From Achromobacter aloeverae (lineage in GTDB: Bacteria > Pseudomonadota > Gammaproteobacteria > Burkholderiales > Burkholderiaceae_B): DNA of 64,000 nt. The position numbers and the translations under genes are program-made. The notes under the pieces are model-generated. The model did not search any database. It worked only from the letters and a program-made list of their open reading frames with translations, and was not told where the DNA came from. The stretch's first letter is position 1; each line of letters starts with the position of its first letter. The stretch spans positions 186,001 through 250,000 of the forward strand of contig NZ_PYAL01000005.1 in assembly GCF_004121055.1 (NCBI RefSeq). The letters are read 5' to 3'. This document shows, piece by piece, positions 34,526 through 44,269 of the stretch.

Positions 34526-36175
34526 ATGAGTAGTAACGCCTATGAAGATGAACCGGTCGCCAGCACGGGCTGGACATTCGACTACATCATCGTCGGCGCC
34601 GGTTCGGCCGGCTGCCTGCTGGCCAATCGCCTGACGGCCAACCCGAATATCCGCGTGCTCTTGCTGGAAGCCGGCGGTCCCGATGACTGGCGCTGGATCC
34701 ATATCCCGGTCGGTTATCTCTATTGCATAGGCAATCCCCGCACGGACTGGTGTTATCGCACCCAGCCCGATCCGGGCTTGAACGGCCGCGCCCTGGGCTA
34801 TCCGCGCGGCCGCGTGCTGGGCGGCAGTTCTTCCATCAACGGCATGATCTACATGCGTGGCCAGGCGGCGGACTACGATGGCTGGGCCGCCGCGGGCAAT
34901 ACCGGCTGGGGCTGGCGTGACGTGCTGCCTTACTTCACCCGTTGCGAGGACTACCATGGCGCCGCCAATGCCTACCATGGCAAGGGCGGCGAGTTGCGAG
35001 TCGAACGCCAACGCCTGTCGTGGCGCCTGCTGGACGCCTTCCGCGCCGCCGCCGAGCAGGCCGGCATCCCGCCCATACGCGACTTCAACCGGGGCGACAA
35101 CGAGGGCTGCGACTATTTCGACGTCAACCAGCGCCGCGGCGTGCGCTGGAGCGCCGCGCGCGCCTTCCTGCGCCCCGTCTTCCATCGTTCCAACCTGAAA
35201 GTGGTGACGGGCGCGCGCGTCACCCGGCTGGCCTTCTCCGGCCGCCGTGTCGAGGGCGTGCACTTCCATGGCGAGGACGGGCGCGACCGGGTGGCGCTGG
35301 CGCGCGCCGAGGTCGTGCTGTCGGCCGGCGCGATCGGGTCGGCGCAACTGCTGCAGGTATCGGGCATCGGTCCCGCCGCCACGTTGCAGAACCTGGGTAT
35401 TCCGGTGGTGCAGGACCTGCCGGGCGTGGGCGAGAACCTGCAGGATCACCTGCAACTGCGCCTGGTCTACAAGGTGACGGGCGCCAAGACGCTGAACGCC
35501 ATCGCCGGCACCCTGTGGGGCAAGGCCCTGATGGGCTTGCAATACGTCGCCGCCAAGCGCGGACCGTTGACCATGGCGCCGTCGCAGCTGGGCGCCTTCG
35601 CGCGCTCCGGGCCGGAGCAAACCCGCGCCAACGTCGAATACCACGTGCAGCCGCTCTCGCTGGAGAAATTCGGCGATCCCTTGCACGCCTTTCCCGCCTT
35701 CACGGCGTCGGTATGCAATCTGCGGCCGACCAGCCGCGGCCATGTGCGCATCGTCTCGCCGTCGGCGCAGGATCATCCGCATATCCAATGCAACTACCTG
35801 TCGACGCCGGAGGACCGCCGCGTGGCCGCCGACAGCGTGCGGCTGACCCGCCGCATCGTCGCGCAGCCGGCGCTGGCGCGCTACAAGCCGGAGGAATACC
35901 GGCCCGGCGTGGAATTTCATAGCGATGCGGACCTGATGCGCGTGGCGGGCGACATCGGCACGACCATTTTCCATCCCGTGGGAACGTGCAAGATGGGCGT
36001 GGACGACCGCGCGGTCGTCGATCCGCGCCTGCGGGTGCGGGGCGTGCAGGGGCTGCGCGTCATCGATGCGTCCATCATGCCGACCATCACGTCGGGCAAC
36101 ACCAATTCGCCCACCATCATGATCGCCGAAAAGGGCGCCGCGATGATGCTGGAGGATGCCGGCGTCGGGGCATGA
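34526..36175 (+). CDS. GMC-family FAD-dependent alcohol/choline dehydrogenase
   Basis: 549 residues from ATG 34526 with GAGGAG upstream. The open frame extends far to the left through the dapA-like gene, but that part is out of frame with it and without homology. Motifs: [19 protein letters not shown] for [23 protein letters not shown] (GMC signature 1), and [19 protein letters not shown] (signature 2). The catalytic pair is H483 in [10 protein letters not shown] and N527 in SGNTNSPT, like choline oxidase. It oxidises a primary alcohol to an aldehyde; the substrate is unknown. There is no signal peptide. Confidence 0.9.
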   Translation: MSSNAYEDEPVASTGWTFDYIIVGAGSAGCLLANRLTANPNIRVLLLEAGGPDDWRWIHIPVGYLYCIGNPRTDWCYRTQPDPGLNGRALGYPRGRVLGGSSSINGMIYMRGQAADYDGWAAAGNTGWGWRDVLPYFTRCEDYHGAANAYHGKGGELRVERQRLSWRLLDAFRAAAEQAGIPPIRDFNRGDNEGCDYFDVNQRRGVRWSAARAFLRPVFHRSNLKVVTGARVTRLAFSGRRVEGVHFHGEDGRDRVALARAEVVLSAGAIGSAQLLQVSGIGPAATLQNLGIPVVQDLPGVGENLQDHLQLRLVYKVTGAKTLNAIAGTLWGKALMGLQYVAAKRGPLTMAPSQLGAFARSGPEQTRANVEYHVQPLSLEKFGDPLHAFPAFTASVCNLRPTSRGHVRIVSPSAQDHPHIQCNYLSTPEDRRVAADSVRLTRRIVAQPALARYKPEEYRPGVEFHSDADLMRVAGDIGTTIFHPVGTCKMGVDDRAVVDPRLRVRGVQGLRVIDASIMPTITSGNTNSPTIMIAEKGAAMMLEDAGVGA

Positions 36176-36390
36176 CCTAGGGGCCGTCCAACCGACCCGG
36201 CCGGCGTATCCAGCGTCCCCGGCCGGCGCTGCCTCCCGCAGCGCCCGCCACCCCGCAATACGGGGGGCCTTCAATACGTTAAAATTCAAGACTTTCCCGC
36301 TTTTTTTTGCCGGCCTCGCCGCGGTTCCGGGAGTTGTGTCCTGGAATAGCGCGAGCGATTTTTTTGTGCCGGTGCCCTGGGGTTCGAAAC

Positions 36391-36729
36391 ATGCCCATCT
36401 ACGCTTACAAGTGCGGCGCCTGCGGTTTTGCCAAGGACGTCCTGCAGAAAATCTCCGACGCACCGCTCACGGTCTGCCCTGAATGTGGGGCCAGCGCCTA
36501 TGCCAAGCAGGTCACCGCCGCCGGCTTCCAGCTCAAGGGCTCGGGCTGGTATGTGACGGATTTCCGCAATAACGGCAGCGGCAACGCGCCCAGCGGCGGT
36601 GCCGCCCCGGCCGGCAAGAAGGACGATGCGGCCCCGGCGGCCGACAGCGCCGCTCCGGCAGCGACCCCGGCCGCAGCGCCGGCGGCCGCCCCGGCCTCGG
36701 CGCCCGCCGCCACGCCCTCCGCCTCCTGA
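36391..36729 (+). CDS. FmdB-family zinc-ribbon protein
   Basis: 112 residues from ATG 36391, where homology begins. MPIYAYKCGACGFAKDVLQKISDAPLTVCPECG gives two CxxC pairs (C9/C12, C31/C34) for a zinc ribbon of the FmdB/CxxC_CXXC_SSSS type. After about residue 65 the chain is a low-complexity Ala/Pro/Ser tail with charged KKDD, likely disordered. It is first in the fmdB–DUF502–aspS group that is conserved in many proteobacteria. Its role is unknown, though translation-linked neighbours suggest a housekeeping one. Confidence 0.85.
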   Translation: MPIYAYKCGACGFAKDVLQKISDAPLTVCPECGASAYAKQVTAAGFQLKGSGWYVTDFRNNGSGNAPSGGAAPAGKKDDAAPAADSAAPAATPAAAPAAAPASAPAATPSAS

Positions 36730-36737
36730 CGACCGCG

Positions 36738-37439
36738 ATGTCGATGCGCGTCTTCAAGAAATACTTCATCACCGGCCTGCTGATCTGGGTGCCCCTGGTC
36801 ATCACGGTCTGGGTGCTGGGCGTGCTCGTGGCCACGCTGGAGGGGTTCGTCCCCAATTTCCTGTCGGCGGAATCCCTGTTCGGACTGGATATCCCGGGCT
36901 TTCGCTTCGTGCTGGTGATCGTCGTGGTCCTGCTGACGGGCGTGTTCGCCGCCAACCTGCTGGGCCGCACCCTGGTCGAGCAGTGGGAAAAAATCGTCGG
37001 CCGCATTCCGTTGGTGCGCTCCATCTACAACTCGGTCAAGCAGGTCAGCGATACCGTGCTGGCGCCCAACGGGCAAGCCTTTCGCAAGGCCGTGCTGATC
37101 CAGTACCCGCGCCACGGTTCGTGGACCATCGCCTTCCTGACAGGGACGCCCAGCGGTGAGGTGGCGGAGCACTTGCAAGGCGAGCACGTCAGTGTCTACA
37201 TTCCCACTACGCCCAACCCGACATCCGGTTTTTTCCTGATGATGCCGCGCAGCGACGTCATCGACTTGCACATCAGCGTGGATGCCGCGCTGAAGTACGT
37301 GGTTTCCATGGGTGTCGTGGCGCCGCCGCCGCCCGCCGCCGCGAATACGCCGCCCCCCGTGCCGCCTGGCGTCATTCCCACCGCGCCTGGCGTGCGCCGG
37401 CCCGGCAATGACGACAGGCCCGCGGATCCCGCGCAATAA
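36738..37439 (+). CDS. DUF502 inner-membrane protein
   Basis: 233 residues starting 8 bp after the fmdB-like gene. Two transmembrane helices lie near the N terminus (FITGLLIWVPLVITVWVLGV and FRFVLVIVVVLLTGVFAANLLG). They are followed by the DUF502 hallmark IPLVRSIYNSVKQVSDTVL and then YPRHGSWTIAFLTGTP. YIPTTPNPTSGFFLMMPRSDVIDLHISVDAALKYVVSMG is the conserved C-terminal block, and a Pro/Ala-rich tail ends the protein. Function is unknown. The order fmdB–DUF502–aspS is a recurrent gene neighbourhood. Confidence 0.9.
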   Translation: MSMRVFKKYFITGLLIWVPLVITVWVLGVLVATLEGFVPNFLSAESLFGLDIPGFRFVLVIVVVLLTGVFAANLLGRTLVEQWEKIVGRIPLVRSIYNSVKQVSDTVLAPNGQAFRKAVLIQYPRHGSWTIAFLTGTPSGEVAEHLQGEHVSVYIPTTPNPTSGFFLMMPRSDVIDLHISVDAALKYVVSMGVVAPPPPAAANTPPPVPPGVIPTAPGVRRPGNDDRPADPAQ

Positions 37440-37520
37440 ACAGGCGCCCCGGAACGGCCCCCTACATCGTGACGTTTCCTTCGTGACGCCCCAACAAAGT
37501 TAATAACGGAGTTTTCCCGC

Positions 37521-39308
37521 ATGCGTACCTGCTACACCGGCCAGGTTTGCCGTGACCACCTCGGTCAGACCGTTACCCTGTTCGGCTGGGTAAACCGCCG
37601 CCGCGACCACGGCGGGGTGATTTTCATCGACCTGCGCGACCGTGCGGGCCTGGCACAGATCGTGTTCGATCCGGATAACGCCGCCTTCGCCACGGCCGAG
37701 CGCCTGCGCAACGAGTTCTGCATCAAGGTCACGGGGCTGGTGCGCCTGCGTCCGGAAGGCACCGCCAACGCCGAACTGGCGTCGGGCGAAGTCGAAGTGC
37801 TGTGCAAGGAAGTGGAAATCCTCAACGCTTCGGTGACCCCGCCGTTCCAGCTGGACGACGACAACCTGTCGGAAACCACGCGCCTGACGCATCGCGTGCT
37901 GGACCTGCGCCGCCCGCAAATGCAGCGCAACCTGATGCTGCGCTACCGCGTGTCCATCGAAGTGCGCAAGTTCCTGGACGGCCTGGGCTTCATCGATATC
38001 GAAACCCCCATGCTGACCAAGAGCACGCCTGAAGGCGCCCGCGACTACCTGGTGCCGTCGCGCGTCAACCCCGGCATGTTCTTCGCGCTGCCGCAGTCGC
38101 CCCAGCTGTTCAAGCAGATGCTGATGGTGTCGGGCTTCGACCGCTATTACCAGATCACCAAGTGCTTCCGCGACGAAGACCTGCGCGCCGATCGCCAGCC
38201 GGAATTCACCCAGATCGATTGCGAAACCTCGTTCCTGAACGAGTTCGAAATCCGTGAAATCTTCGAAGGCATGATCCGCCACGTGTTCAAGGTGGTGCAG
38301 AACGTCGACCTGCAGGATCCTTTCCCCACGATGACGTGGACCGAAGCCATGCGCCGCTATGGCTCGGACAAGCCCGACCTGCGCGTATCGCTGGAATTCA
38401 CCGATATCGGCGACATCATGCGCGACGTCGATTTCAAGGTCTTCGCCTCGGCCGCCACCGCACCGGGCAGCCGCGTGGTCGCCCTGCGCGTGCCGGGCGG
38501 CGCGGCCCTGTCGCGCAGCGAAATCGATAGCTACACCCAGTTCGTCGGCATCTACGGCGCCAAGGGCCTGGCCTGGATCAAGGTCAACGAAGTGGCCAAG
38601 GGCCGCGACGGCCTGCAATCGCCCATCGTCAAGAACATCCATGACGCGGCGCTGGCTGAACTGATCAAGCGCACCGGCGCCCAGGACGGCGACATCATCT
38701 TCTTCGGCGCGGACCGCGAGAAGGTGGTCAACGACGCCATCGGCGCGCTGCGCATCAAGATCGGCCACAGCGAATTCGGCAAGTCCACGGGCCTCTTCAC
38801 GGCCGGCTGGCGCCCGCTGTGGGTGGTCGACTTCCCGATGTTCGAGTACGACGAGGAAGACGCCCGCTACACCGCCGCGCACCACCCCTTCACCAGCCCG
38901 AAGGACGGCCACGAGGACTTCCTGGAGAGCGATCCCAGCAAGGCCTACGCGAAAGCCTATGACATGGTGCTCAACGGCTGGGAAATCGGCGGCGGCTCGG
39001 TCCGTATCCACCGCGAGGAAGTCCAGAGCAAGGTGTTCCGCGCGCTGAAGATCGGCGCCGAGGAAGCGCGCGAGAAATTCGGCTTCCTGCTCGACGCCCT
39101 GCAATATGGCGCGCCCCCGCATGGCGGCATCGCGTTCGGCCTGGACCGCATCTGCACCATGATGACCGGCGCCGACTCGATCCGCGACGTCATCGCCTTC
39201 CCCAAGACCCAGCGCGCCCAGGACCTGTTGACGCAGGCCCCGTCCGCGGTCGACGAGAAGCAGTTGCGCGAACTGCATATCCGCCTGCGCAACGCCGAAG
39301 TCAAATAA
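37521..39308 (+). CDS. aspS: Aspartyl-tRNA synthetase, probably non-discriminating
   Basis: 595 residues, full bacterial length. The N-terminal OB fold ([24 protein letters not shown]) reads the anticodon. The class II core includes [21 protein letters not shown] and [18 protein letters not shown] (motif 2). [10 protein letters not shown] belongs to the bacterial insertion, and [15 protein letters not shown] is motif 3. H30 and G80 align with the two residues (H31, G81) that let Pseudomonas AspRS also charge tRNA-Asn. That would imply an Asp-tRNA amidotransferase (GatCAB) elsewhere. AACGGAG precedes ATG 37521. Confidence 0.97.
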   Translation: MRTCYTGQVCRDHLGQTVTLFGWVNRRRDHGGVIFIDLRDRAGLAQIVFDPDNAAFATAERLRNEFCIKVTGLVRLRPEGTANAELASGEVEVLCKEVEILNASVTPPFQLDDDNLSETTRLTHRVLDLRRPQMQRNLMLRYRVSIEVRKFLDGLGFIDIETPMLTKSTPEGARDYLVPSRVNPGMFFALPQSPQLFKQMLMVSGFDRYYQITKCFRDEDLRADRQPEFTQIDCETSFLNEFEIREIFEGMIRHVFKVVQNVDLQDPFPTMTWTEAMRRYGSDKPDLRVSLEFTDIGDIMRDVDFKVFASAATAPGSRVVALRVPGGAALSRSEIDSYTQFVGIYGAKGLAWIKVNEVAKGRDGLQSPIVKNIHDAALAELIKRTGAQDGDIIFFGADREKVVNDAIGALRIKIGHSEFGKSTGLFTAGWRPLWVVDFPMFEYDEEDARYTAAHHPFTSPKDGHEDFLESDPSKAYAKAYDMVLNGWEIGGGSVRIHREEVQSKVFRALKIGAEEAREKFGFLLDALQYGAPPHGGIAFGLDRICTMMTGADSIRDVIAFPKTQRAQDLLTQAPSAVDEKQLRELHIRLRNAEVK

Positions 39309-39340
39309 TTGCGGTAATCTCGGTAGCATGAATACCGGGA

Positions 39341-39383
39341 CGCGGCGCCTGCTGGAGCTTCCACGGGCGCCGCGCTTGTTTTA
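39341..39383 (+). terminator. Rho-independent terminator of aspS
   Basis: The 9-bp stem CGCGGCGCC (39341-39349) pairs with GGCGCCGCG (39366-39374). A small TGGA/TCCA pairing lies in the loop and a T-rich CTTGTTTTA tail follows. It sits 32 bp after the aspS stop. Confidence 0.8.
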
Positions 39384-39463
39384 TACCTGTGTTTCGCACA
39401 GCCGTCGGAGGCACGGGGCTCGTTCCCCCAAGGCGGCCGCTCCTGGAGTACTGTCCACGCATC

Positions 39464-40324
39464 ATGTCGATACTGCGCGTCGTCAGCTACAACATCCATA
39501 AGGGCAAGTCGGCGCTGGGCGCGCGCGATTCGCTCAAGGAATTGCGCCTGGGCCTTTACGGCCTGCGCCCGGACCTGGTCTTCCTGCAGGAAGTGCAGGG
39601 CCGCAATGACAGCCGCAGCGTCATCGATGCGCAGCACATGTCCCTGGGCGCGGCCCTGCGCATGGAAGTGTGCTACGGCCGCAATGCGATACGCAGCGCC
39701 ACGGATCATGGCAACGCGCTGCTGTCGCGCTACCCCATCCTCGACCACGAGAACCAGGATATCTCCGATCACCGCATGGAGCAGCGCGGCCTGCTGCATG
39801 CGCGGGTGAGCATCAAGGGCTATGACGTGCACTGCTTCGTGGTTCACCTGGGCTTGTTCGCGGGTAGCCGCGAACGGCAGATCCTGGCGTTGACCGATCG
39901 CATCGACCGCCTGGTGCCCGCGGGCGCGCCCATGCTCATCGCCGGCGATTTCAACGACTGGGGCGACCGCCTGTCGCCGCTGTTCGTCCAGCGCCTGGGC
40001 GTCTATGAAGTGTTCTCGCACGCGCCGCGTTCGCACGGCGGCGACATCCCGCGCCTGCGCGATTCCATGCGGCGCCTGACCAATGTGCTGCGCGGGGTTC
40101 CCAACAGCCTGGCCATGCTGGAACGCCACAACCTGGTGTCGATGGACGGCAACTACCGCATCGCGCCGCCCCCGCGCACATTTCCCGCCGTGTTCCCCTG
40201 GTTCCGGCTGGACCGGATCTACCAGCGCGGCTTTGCCGTGCGCAGCGCGCGTGTCCTGCGCGGCCGCGCCTGGTCTCGCCTGTCCGACCATGCTCCCTTG
40301 CTGACCGAACTGGAACTTCCGTGA
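39464..40324 (+). CDS. ybhP: Endonuclease/exonuclease/phosphatase-family protein, YbhP-like
   Basis: 286 residues from ATG 39464. The EEP fold shows LRVVSYNIHKGKSA, DLVFLQEVQGR (metal-binding glutamate), CFVVHLGLFAGSR, PMLIAGDFNDWGDRL (D/N catalytic pair) and SDHAPLLTELEL (final histidine). The hydrolase could cut a phosphodiester in nucleic acid or in lipid. Its stop overlaps the start of the ClsB gene (GTGA), and the same pair (ybhP-ybhO/clsB) exists in E. coli. A role in phospholipid handling is therefore more likely than DNA repair. Confidence 0.87.
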   Translation: MSILRVVSYNIHKGKSALGARDSLKELRLGLYGLRPDLVFLQEVQGRNDSRSVIDAQHMSLGAALRMEVCYGRNAIRSATDHGNALLSRYPILDHENQDISDHRMEQRGLLHARVSIKGYDVHCFVVHLGLFAGSRERQILALTDRIDRLVPAGAPMLIAGDFNDWGDRLSPLFVQRLGVYEVFSHAPRSHGGDIPRLRDSMRRLTNVLRGVPNSLAMLERHNLVSMDGNYRIAPPPRTFPAVFPWFRLDRIYQRGFAVRSARVLRGRAWSRLSDHAPLLTELELP

Positions 40325-41550
40325 CCGCCCGCGCCCTGCGATTGGACTGGACGGAGGGCAACGCCATCCGCCTGCTGATGAACGGCGCGGATTTCTTTCC
40401 GGCGTTGTGCGAGGCCATCGACGACGCGCGCCATAGCGTACACCTGGAGACCTATATCTTCACGCTGGACCGCACCGGCCGCCAGGTCCTGGAAGCGCTG
40501 GAACGCGCGGCGGCCCGCGGGGTGCAGGTGCGCGTGGTGGTCGATGGATTCGGCAGCCTGGAAACCGGCGAGGCGGTGGCCGCGCGCATCAAGGCGGCGG
40601 GCGGCGACTGCCGCATCTTCCGGCCGGAGCCGCATTGGATCAAGCGCCTGCTGTTTTCGCGCAGCCGCCTGCGTCGCCTGCACCGCAAGGTGGCCGTCGT
40701 CGATGCCGAGGTCGCGTTCATCGGCGGCATCAACATCGAGGACGACTACGACGACGTGGCGTTGACGGAGGAAATCGCCGCGAATCCGCGCTTCGATTTT
40801 GCCGTGGAGGTGCGAGGCCCGCTGGTTTCCTACGCCGTGCACGCGCAGGACCTGCTATGGGTGCGGTTGAACTGGGCGTCGGTGCGGCGCGATCCTCGCA
40901 AGTGGCGGCGGCCGACGCAGTGGCGTCGCCTCAAGCGGCCGGCCAACGCGCCGGCGCAGCCGCCCGCCGGGCCCTTGCGCGCCGCGCTGGTGCTGCGCGA
41001 CAACCTGCGTTTCCGCAATACCTTCGAACGTGCGTATCTGTACGGCATCGCCCGCGCGCGCCACGAGATCCTCATCGCCAGCGCATACTTCTTTCCCGGC
41101 GTCCGCTTTCGCAAGGCATTGGCGCGAGCCGCCGCGCGCGGCGTGCGGGTGCGCCTGGTGTTGCAGGGCAAGATCGAATACCGCATGCAGTACTACGCCA
41201 CGCATGCGCTGTATGAAGAACTGCTGCGCGCCGGCATCGAAATCTACGAATACATGCCCAGCTTTCTCCATGCGAAGGTGGCGGTCATCGATCACATGGC
41301 GACGGTGGGGTCGTCCAACCTGGATCCCTTCAGCCTGCTGCTGGCGCGCGAGGCCAACGTCGTAGTCGACGATGCGGGTTTCTCGGACGAACTGCATAAG
41401 CGCCTGGAGGCCGAGATCGCGCGTGGCGGCCGGCTGGTGCGCAGCGTCGAGTATGCGCGGCGCGGGTGGCTGCGCCGTTGCGTGGATACGGTGTCCTATA
41501 CGCTGCTGCGGTTGGGCGTGGCCCTGACGGGGCAAACGGGACGTTATTGA
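40321..41550 (+). CDS. clsB: Cardiolipin synthase B, phospholipase D superfamily
   Basis: 409 residues from GTG 40321, overlapping the YbhP-like gene by 4 bp. Two HKD motifs are complete: H121-K123-D128 in HRKVAVVDAEVAFIGG and H317-K319-D324 in HAKVAVIDHMATVGSSNLDPFS. There are no N-terminal transmembrane helices, as in ClsB rather than ClsA. ClsB transfers phosphatidyl groups to make cardiolipin at the inner membrane. QGKIEYRMQYYATHALYEELLRAGIEIYEYMPSF is the family-typical segment before the second motif. Confidence 0.92.
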   Translation: MTARALRLDWTEGNAIRLLMNGADFFPALCEAIDDARHSVHLETYIFTLDRTGRQVLEALERAAARGVQVRVVVDGFGSLETGEAVAARIKAAGGDCRIFRPEPHWIKRLLFSRSRLRRLHRKVAVVDAEVAFIGGINIEDDYDDVALTEEIAANPRFDFAVEVRGPLVSYAVHAQDLLWVRLNWASVRRDPRKWRRPTQWRRLKRPANAPAQPPAGPLRAALVLRDNLRFRNTFERAYLYGIARARHEILIASAYFFPGVRFRKALARAAARGVRVRLVLQGKIEYRMQYYATHALYEELLRAGIEIYEYMPSFLHAKVAVIDHMATVGSSNLDPFSLLLAREANVVVDDAGFSDELHKRLEAEIARGGRLVRSVEYARRGWLRRCVDTVSYTLLRLGVALTGQTGRY

Positions 41551-41729
41551 GGCTTGGGGTTGGCCCATGGGCTTGCCCGGGCCACTCGGACTCACTCTGG
41601 CACACTCGGGCTCGCCCGGCGGACAAGGACGCACGCGTCGCGTTATGCTGGTTCTTGACCGAGCTATGCACCGACGATGAATGCATGATGCGCCCCGCGG
41701 ATCGCAGGGACGCCGCAGGAGAGAAAGGC

Positions 41730-44183
41730 ATGGAGACAGCGAAGAACCCCCCCGTCGAACCCGCCGTCGCGCCCTCGTTGGGGCGCATACGCAAGATTGC
41801 CGTGCTGGGCGCCGGCGTGATGGGCGCGCAGATCGCCGCGCACTGCGTCAATGCCGGTTTCCCGGTGCTGTTGTATGACTTGCCGGCTCAGGGCGCCGAC
41901 CGCAGCGCCGTCGCGCGCAAGGCCGTGACCGGGCTGGCCAGGCTGAATCCCGCACCGCTGGCGCTGCCCGCGCTGGCGCGGCATATCGAACCGCTCAACT
42001 ACGACGAGCACCTGGACCGCCTGCATGAGTGCGACCTGGTGATCGAAGCAATTGCCGAACGCCTGGATTGGAAGGAACAGCTCTACCGGCTGATCCTGCC
42101 GGCCTTGGGGCCGCGGGCCACGCTGGCCAGCAATACGTCGGGCCTGTCGCTGGGCGCGCTGTCCGCAAGCCTGCCCGAAGACATCCAGCCCCGTTTCTGC
42201 GGCGTGCACTTTTTCAATCCGCCGCGCTACATGCCGCTGGTCGAGTTGATACCGGGGCCGCGCACGGCGCCCGAACTGCTGGATCGCCTGGAGACCTTCC
42301 TGGTGGCCGGCCTCGGCAAGCGCGTCGTGCGCGCGAAGGACACGCCCAATTTCATCGGCAATCGCATCGGCGTGTTCGGCATCATGGCGGCCATGGTGGA
42401 AGCCGATCGTCATGGCCTGACCTACGACATGGTCGACGAGCTGACCGGCAAGCGGCTGGGGCGCGCCAAGTCCGGCACCTTCCGCACGGCGGACGTGGTG
42501 GGCCTGGATACCTTGGCGCACGTCATGCGCACCATGCAGGACGGCCTGCCCGACGATCCCTTCCACCCGGCGTTCGCCACGCCGCCCGTGCTGGCCGAAT
42601 TGCTGCGCAACGGCGCGCTGGGACAGAAGGCGGGGGCGGGCTTCTATCGCAAGGCGGGCAAGGCCATCCTGCGCCTGGATCCGCAAACCCGCGACTACGT
42701 GCCGGCCGATGCGCGGCTGGACGACGCGGTCGCCGCCGCGCTGGCGCAGCGCGATCCCGTGGGGCGCTTGCAGGCCCTGCGCGCTTGCGACCATCCGCAG
42801 GCGCGCTTCGTGTGGGCCTTGCTGCGCGACACCTTCCATTACGCCGCCGTGCACCTGGCCGATATCGCGGATAACGCGCGCGACCTGGACCAGGCCATGC
42901 GCTGGGGCTTCGGCCATGCGCAGGGGCCTTTCGAGGTCTGGCAGGCGGCAGGCTGGTTGCAGGTGGCGCGCTGGATACAGGAGGATATCGACCAGGGACA
43001 TGCCCTGGCGGCCGTGCCCTTGCCGGCTTGGGTATTCGAAGGGCCCGTGGCGCAGGCGGGCGGCGTGCACACGCCCGCCGGCTCGTGGAATCCATCGCGT
43101 GGCGAATTCCAGGCGCGGCGCAAGCTGCCGGTCTACGCCGCGCACTTGGCGCCCCCCTTGATGTTCGGCGAAGCGACGGAGGCCGGGGCGCTGCTGGGAG
43201 ACACGGTGTACGAGGATGCCGACATCCGCTTGTGGACCGCGCCCGCGCCGGGTCGGGGCGACGTGCTCATCGCGTCCTTCAAGACCAAGATGCATACCAT
43301 CAGTCCCGCCGTGACGGCGGGGCTGTTGCGGGCGATCGACCTGGCCGAGCATAGCTACCGTGGCCTCGTCGTCTGGCAGGACGGGGAGCCGTTCTCCGCC
43401 GGTGCCGACCTGCAGGCCATGCTGCCGGCCTTCATGCAGGGCGGGGCTGCCGCCATCGAACCCATGGAGCGCGACTTGCAGCGCGTGGCTCAACGCATGC
43501 GCAACGCGCAGGTGCCGACCGTCGTTGCATTGGCGGGATTGGCCTTGGGCGGCGGTTGCGAGATCGCCGTGCATGCGTCGGCGCGAGTCGCGCACATGGA
43601 AACCTACATCGGCCTGGTCGAAGTCGGCGTCGGGCTGGTGCCGGGCGCGGGTGGCCTGGCCTACTGCGCGCGCCGCGCTGCCGAATTACGTGCGGCGAGC
43701 GCGCCCGACGCGCCGCTGTTGTGGTTCGTACAGAAATTCGCCCAGGCGGTCGCCACCGCGCAAGTCTCGCGTTCCGCCCTGGAGGCGCGCGATATCGGTT
43801 ATCTGCGCGAAAGCGATCCCATCGTGCCGCATCCCGATGCCTTGCTCCACGCCGCCTTGCAGCAGGCGGGCGCCTTGGCCGATGCCGGTTGGCGTCCGCC
43901 CTTGCCGCAGCCCTTTCCGGTGGCGGGACGTGACGGCATCGCGACGCTGACGGCGCAGCTGGTGAACATGCGCGATGGCGGCTTCGTCTCGGCCTACGAC
44001 TACGAGCTTGGGCTCGCGGTCGCGGAAGTCATCTGCGGCGGCGACGTGGATCCTGGATCATTGGTGGACGAGGAATGGATGTTGGCGCAGGAGCGCCGCG
44101 CCTTCCTGCGCTTGCTGGGCCAGCCCAAGACGCAGGAGCGCATTGCCGGCATGCTCAAGACGGGCAAGCCGGTGCGCAACTGA
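41730..44183 (+). CDS. fadN: 3-hydroxyacyl-CoA dehydrogenase / enoyl-CoA hydratase, FadN-type
   Basis: 817 residues from ATG 41730 (GGAGAGAAAGGC upstream). The dehydrogenase half comes first: KIAVLGAGVMGAQIAAHCV (27-32 glycines), EAIAERLDWKEQLY and GVHFFNPPRYMPLVELI with its catalytic histidine. The crotonase half lies at the C terminus, with FSAGADLQAM near 554-563 and ALGGGCEIAVHA near 605-616. This order is the reverse of E. coli FadB and matches Bacillus FadN. The pair of activities performs steps two and three of beta-oxidation. The thiolase gene follows 86 bp downstream. Confidence 0.9.
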   Translation: METAKNPPVEPAVAPSLGRIRKIAVLGAGVMGAQIAAHCVNAGFPVLLYDLPAQGADRSAVARKAVTGLARLNPAPLALPALARHIEPLNYDEHLDRLHECDLVIEAIAERLDWKEQLYRLILPALGPRATLASNTSGLSLGALSASLPEDIQPRFCGVHFFNPPRYMPLVELIPGPRTAPELLDRLETFLVAGLGKRVVRAKDTPNFIGNRIGVFGIMAAMVEADRHGLTYDMVDELTGKRLGRAKSGTFRTADVVGLDTLAHVMRTMQDGLPDDPFHPAFATPPVLAELLRNGALGQKAGAGFYRKAGKAILRLDPQTRDYVPADARLDDAVAAALAQRDPVGRLQALRACDHPQARFVWALLRDTFHYAAVHLADIADNARDLDQAMRWGFGHAQGPFEVWQAAGWLQVARWIQEDIDQGHALAAVPLPAWVFEGPVAQAGGVHTPAGSWNPSRGEFQARRKLPVYAAHLAPPLMFGEATEAGALLGDTVYEDADIRLWTAPAPGRGDVLIASFKTKMHTISPAVTAGLLRAIDLAEHSYRGLVVWQDGEPFSAGADLQAMLPAFMQGGAAAIEPMERDLQRVAQRMRNAQVPTVVALAGLALGGGCEIAVHASARVAHMETYIGLVEVGVGLVPGAGGLAYCARRAAELRAASAPDAPLLWFVQKFAQAVATAQVSRSALEARDIGYLRESDPIVPHPDALLHAALQQAGALADAGWRPPLPQPFPVAGRDGIATLTAQLVNMRDGGFVSAYDYELGLAVAEVICGGDVDPGSLVDEEWMLAQERRAFLRLLGQPKTQERIAGMLKTGKPVRN

Positions 44184-44269
44184 GGGCGGTTATTGCGGCC
44201 TGGTCCAGGCGATGGGGAGCGCCGACACGTGCGATAGCACTATCGTTGATAGAAAAATCGAGGAATACC

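Noticed and set aside
33707-36175. An 822-codon open frame suggesting a DapA–GMC fusion
   Set aside because: Its first ~270 codons read the dapA-like gene in the wrong frame and show no homology. The GMC gene has its own GAGGAG and ATG at 34526.
34079-36463. A 794-codon minus-strand open frame opposite the GMC gene
   Set aside because: Shadow of the GMC gene; Arg/Ala-rich with no recognisable domain.
41551-41729. Terminator after clsB
   Set aside because: The gap has nested GGCCC/GGGCC pairings but no T-run, so it does not meet the pattern of a Rho-independent terminator.
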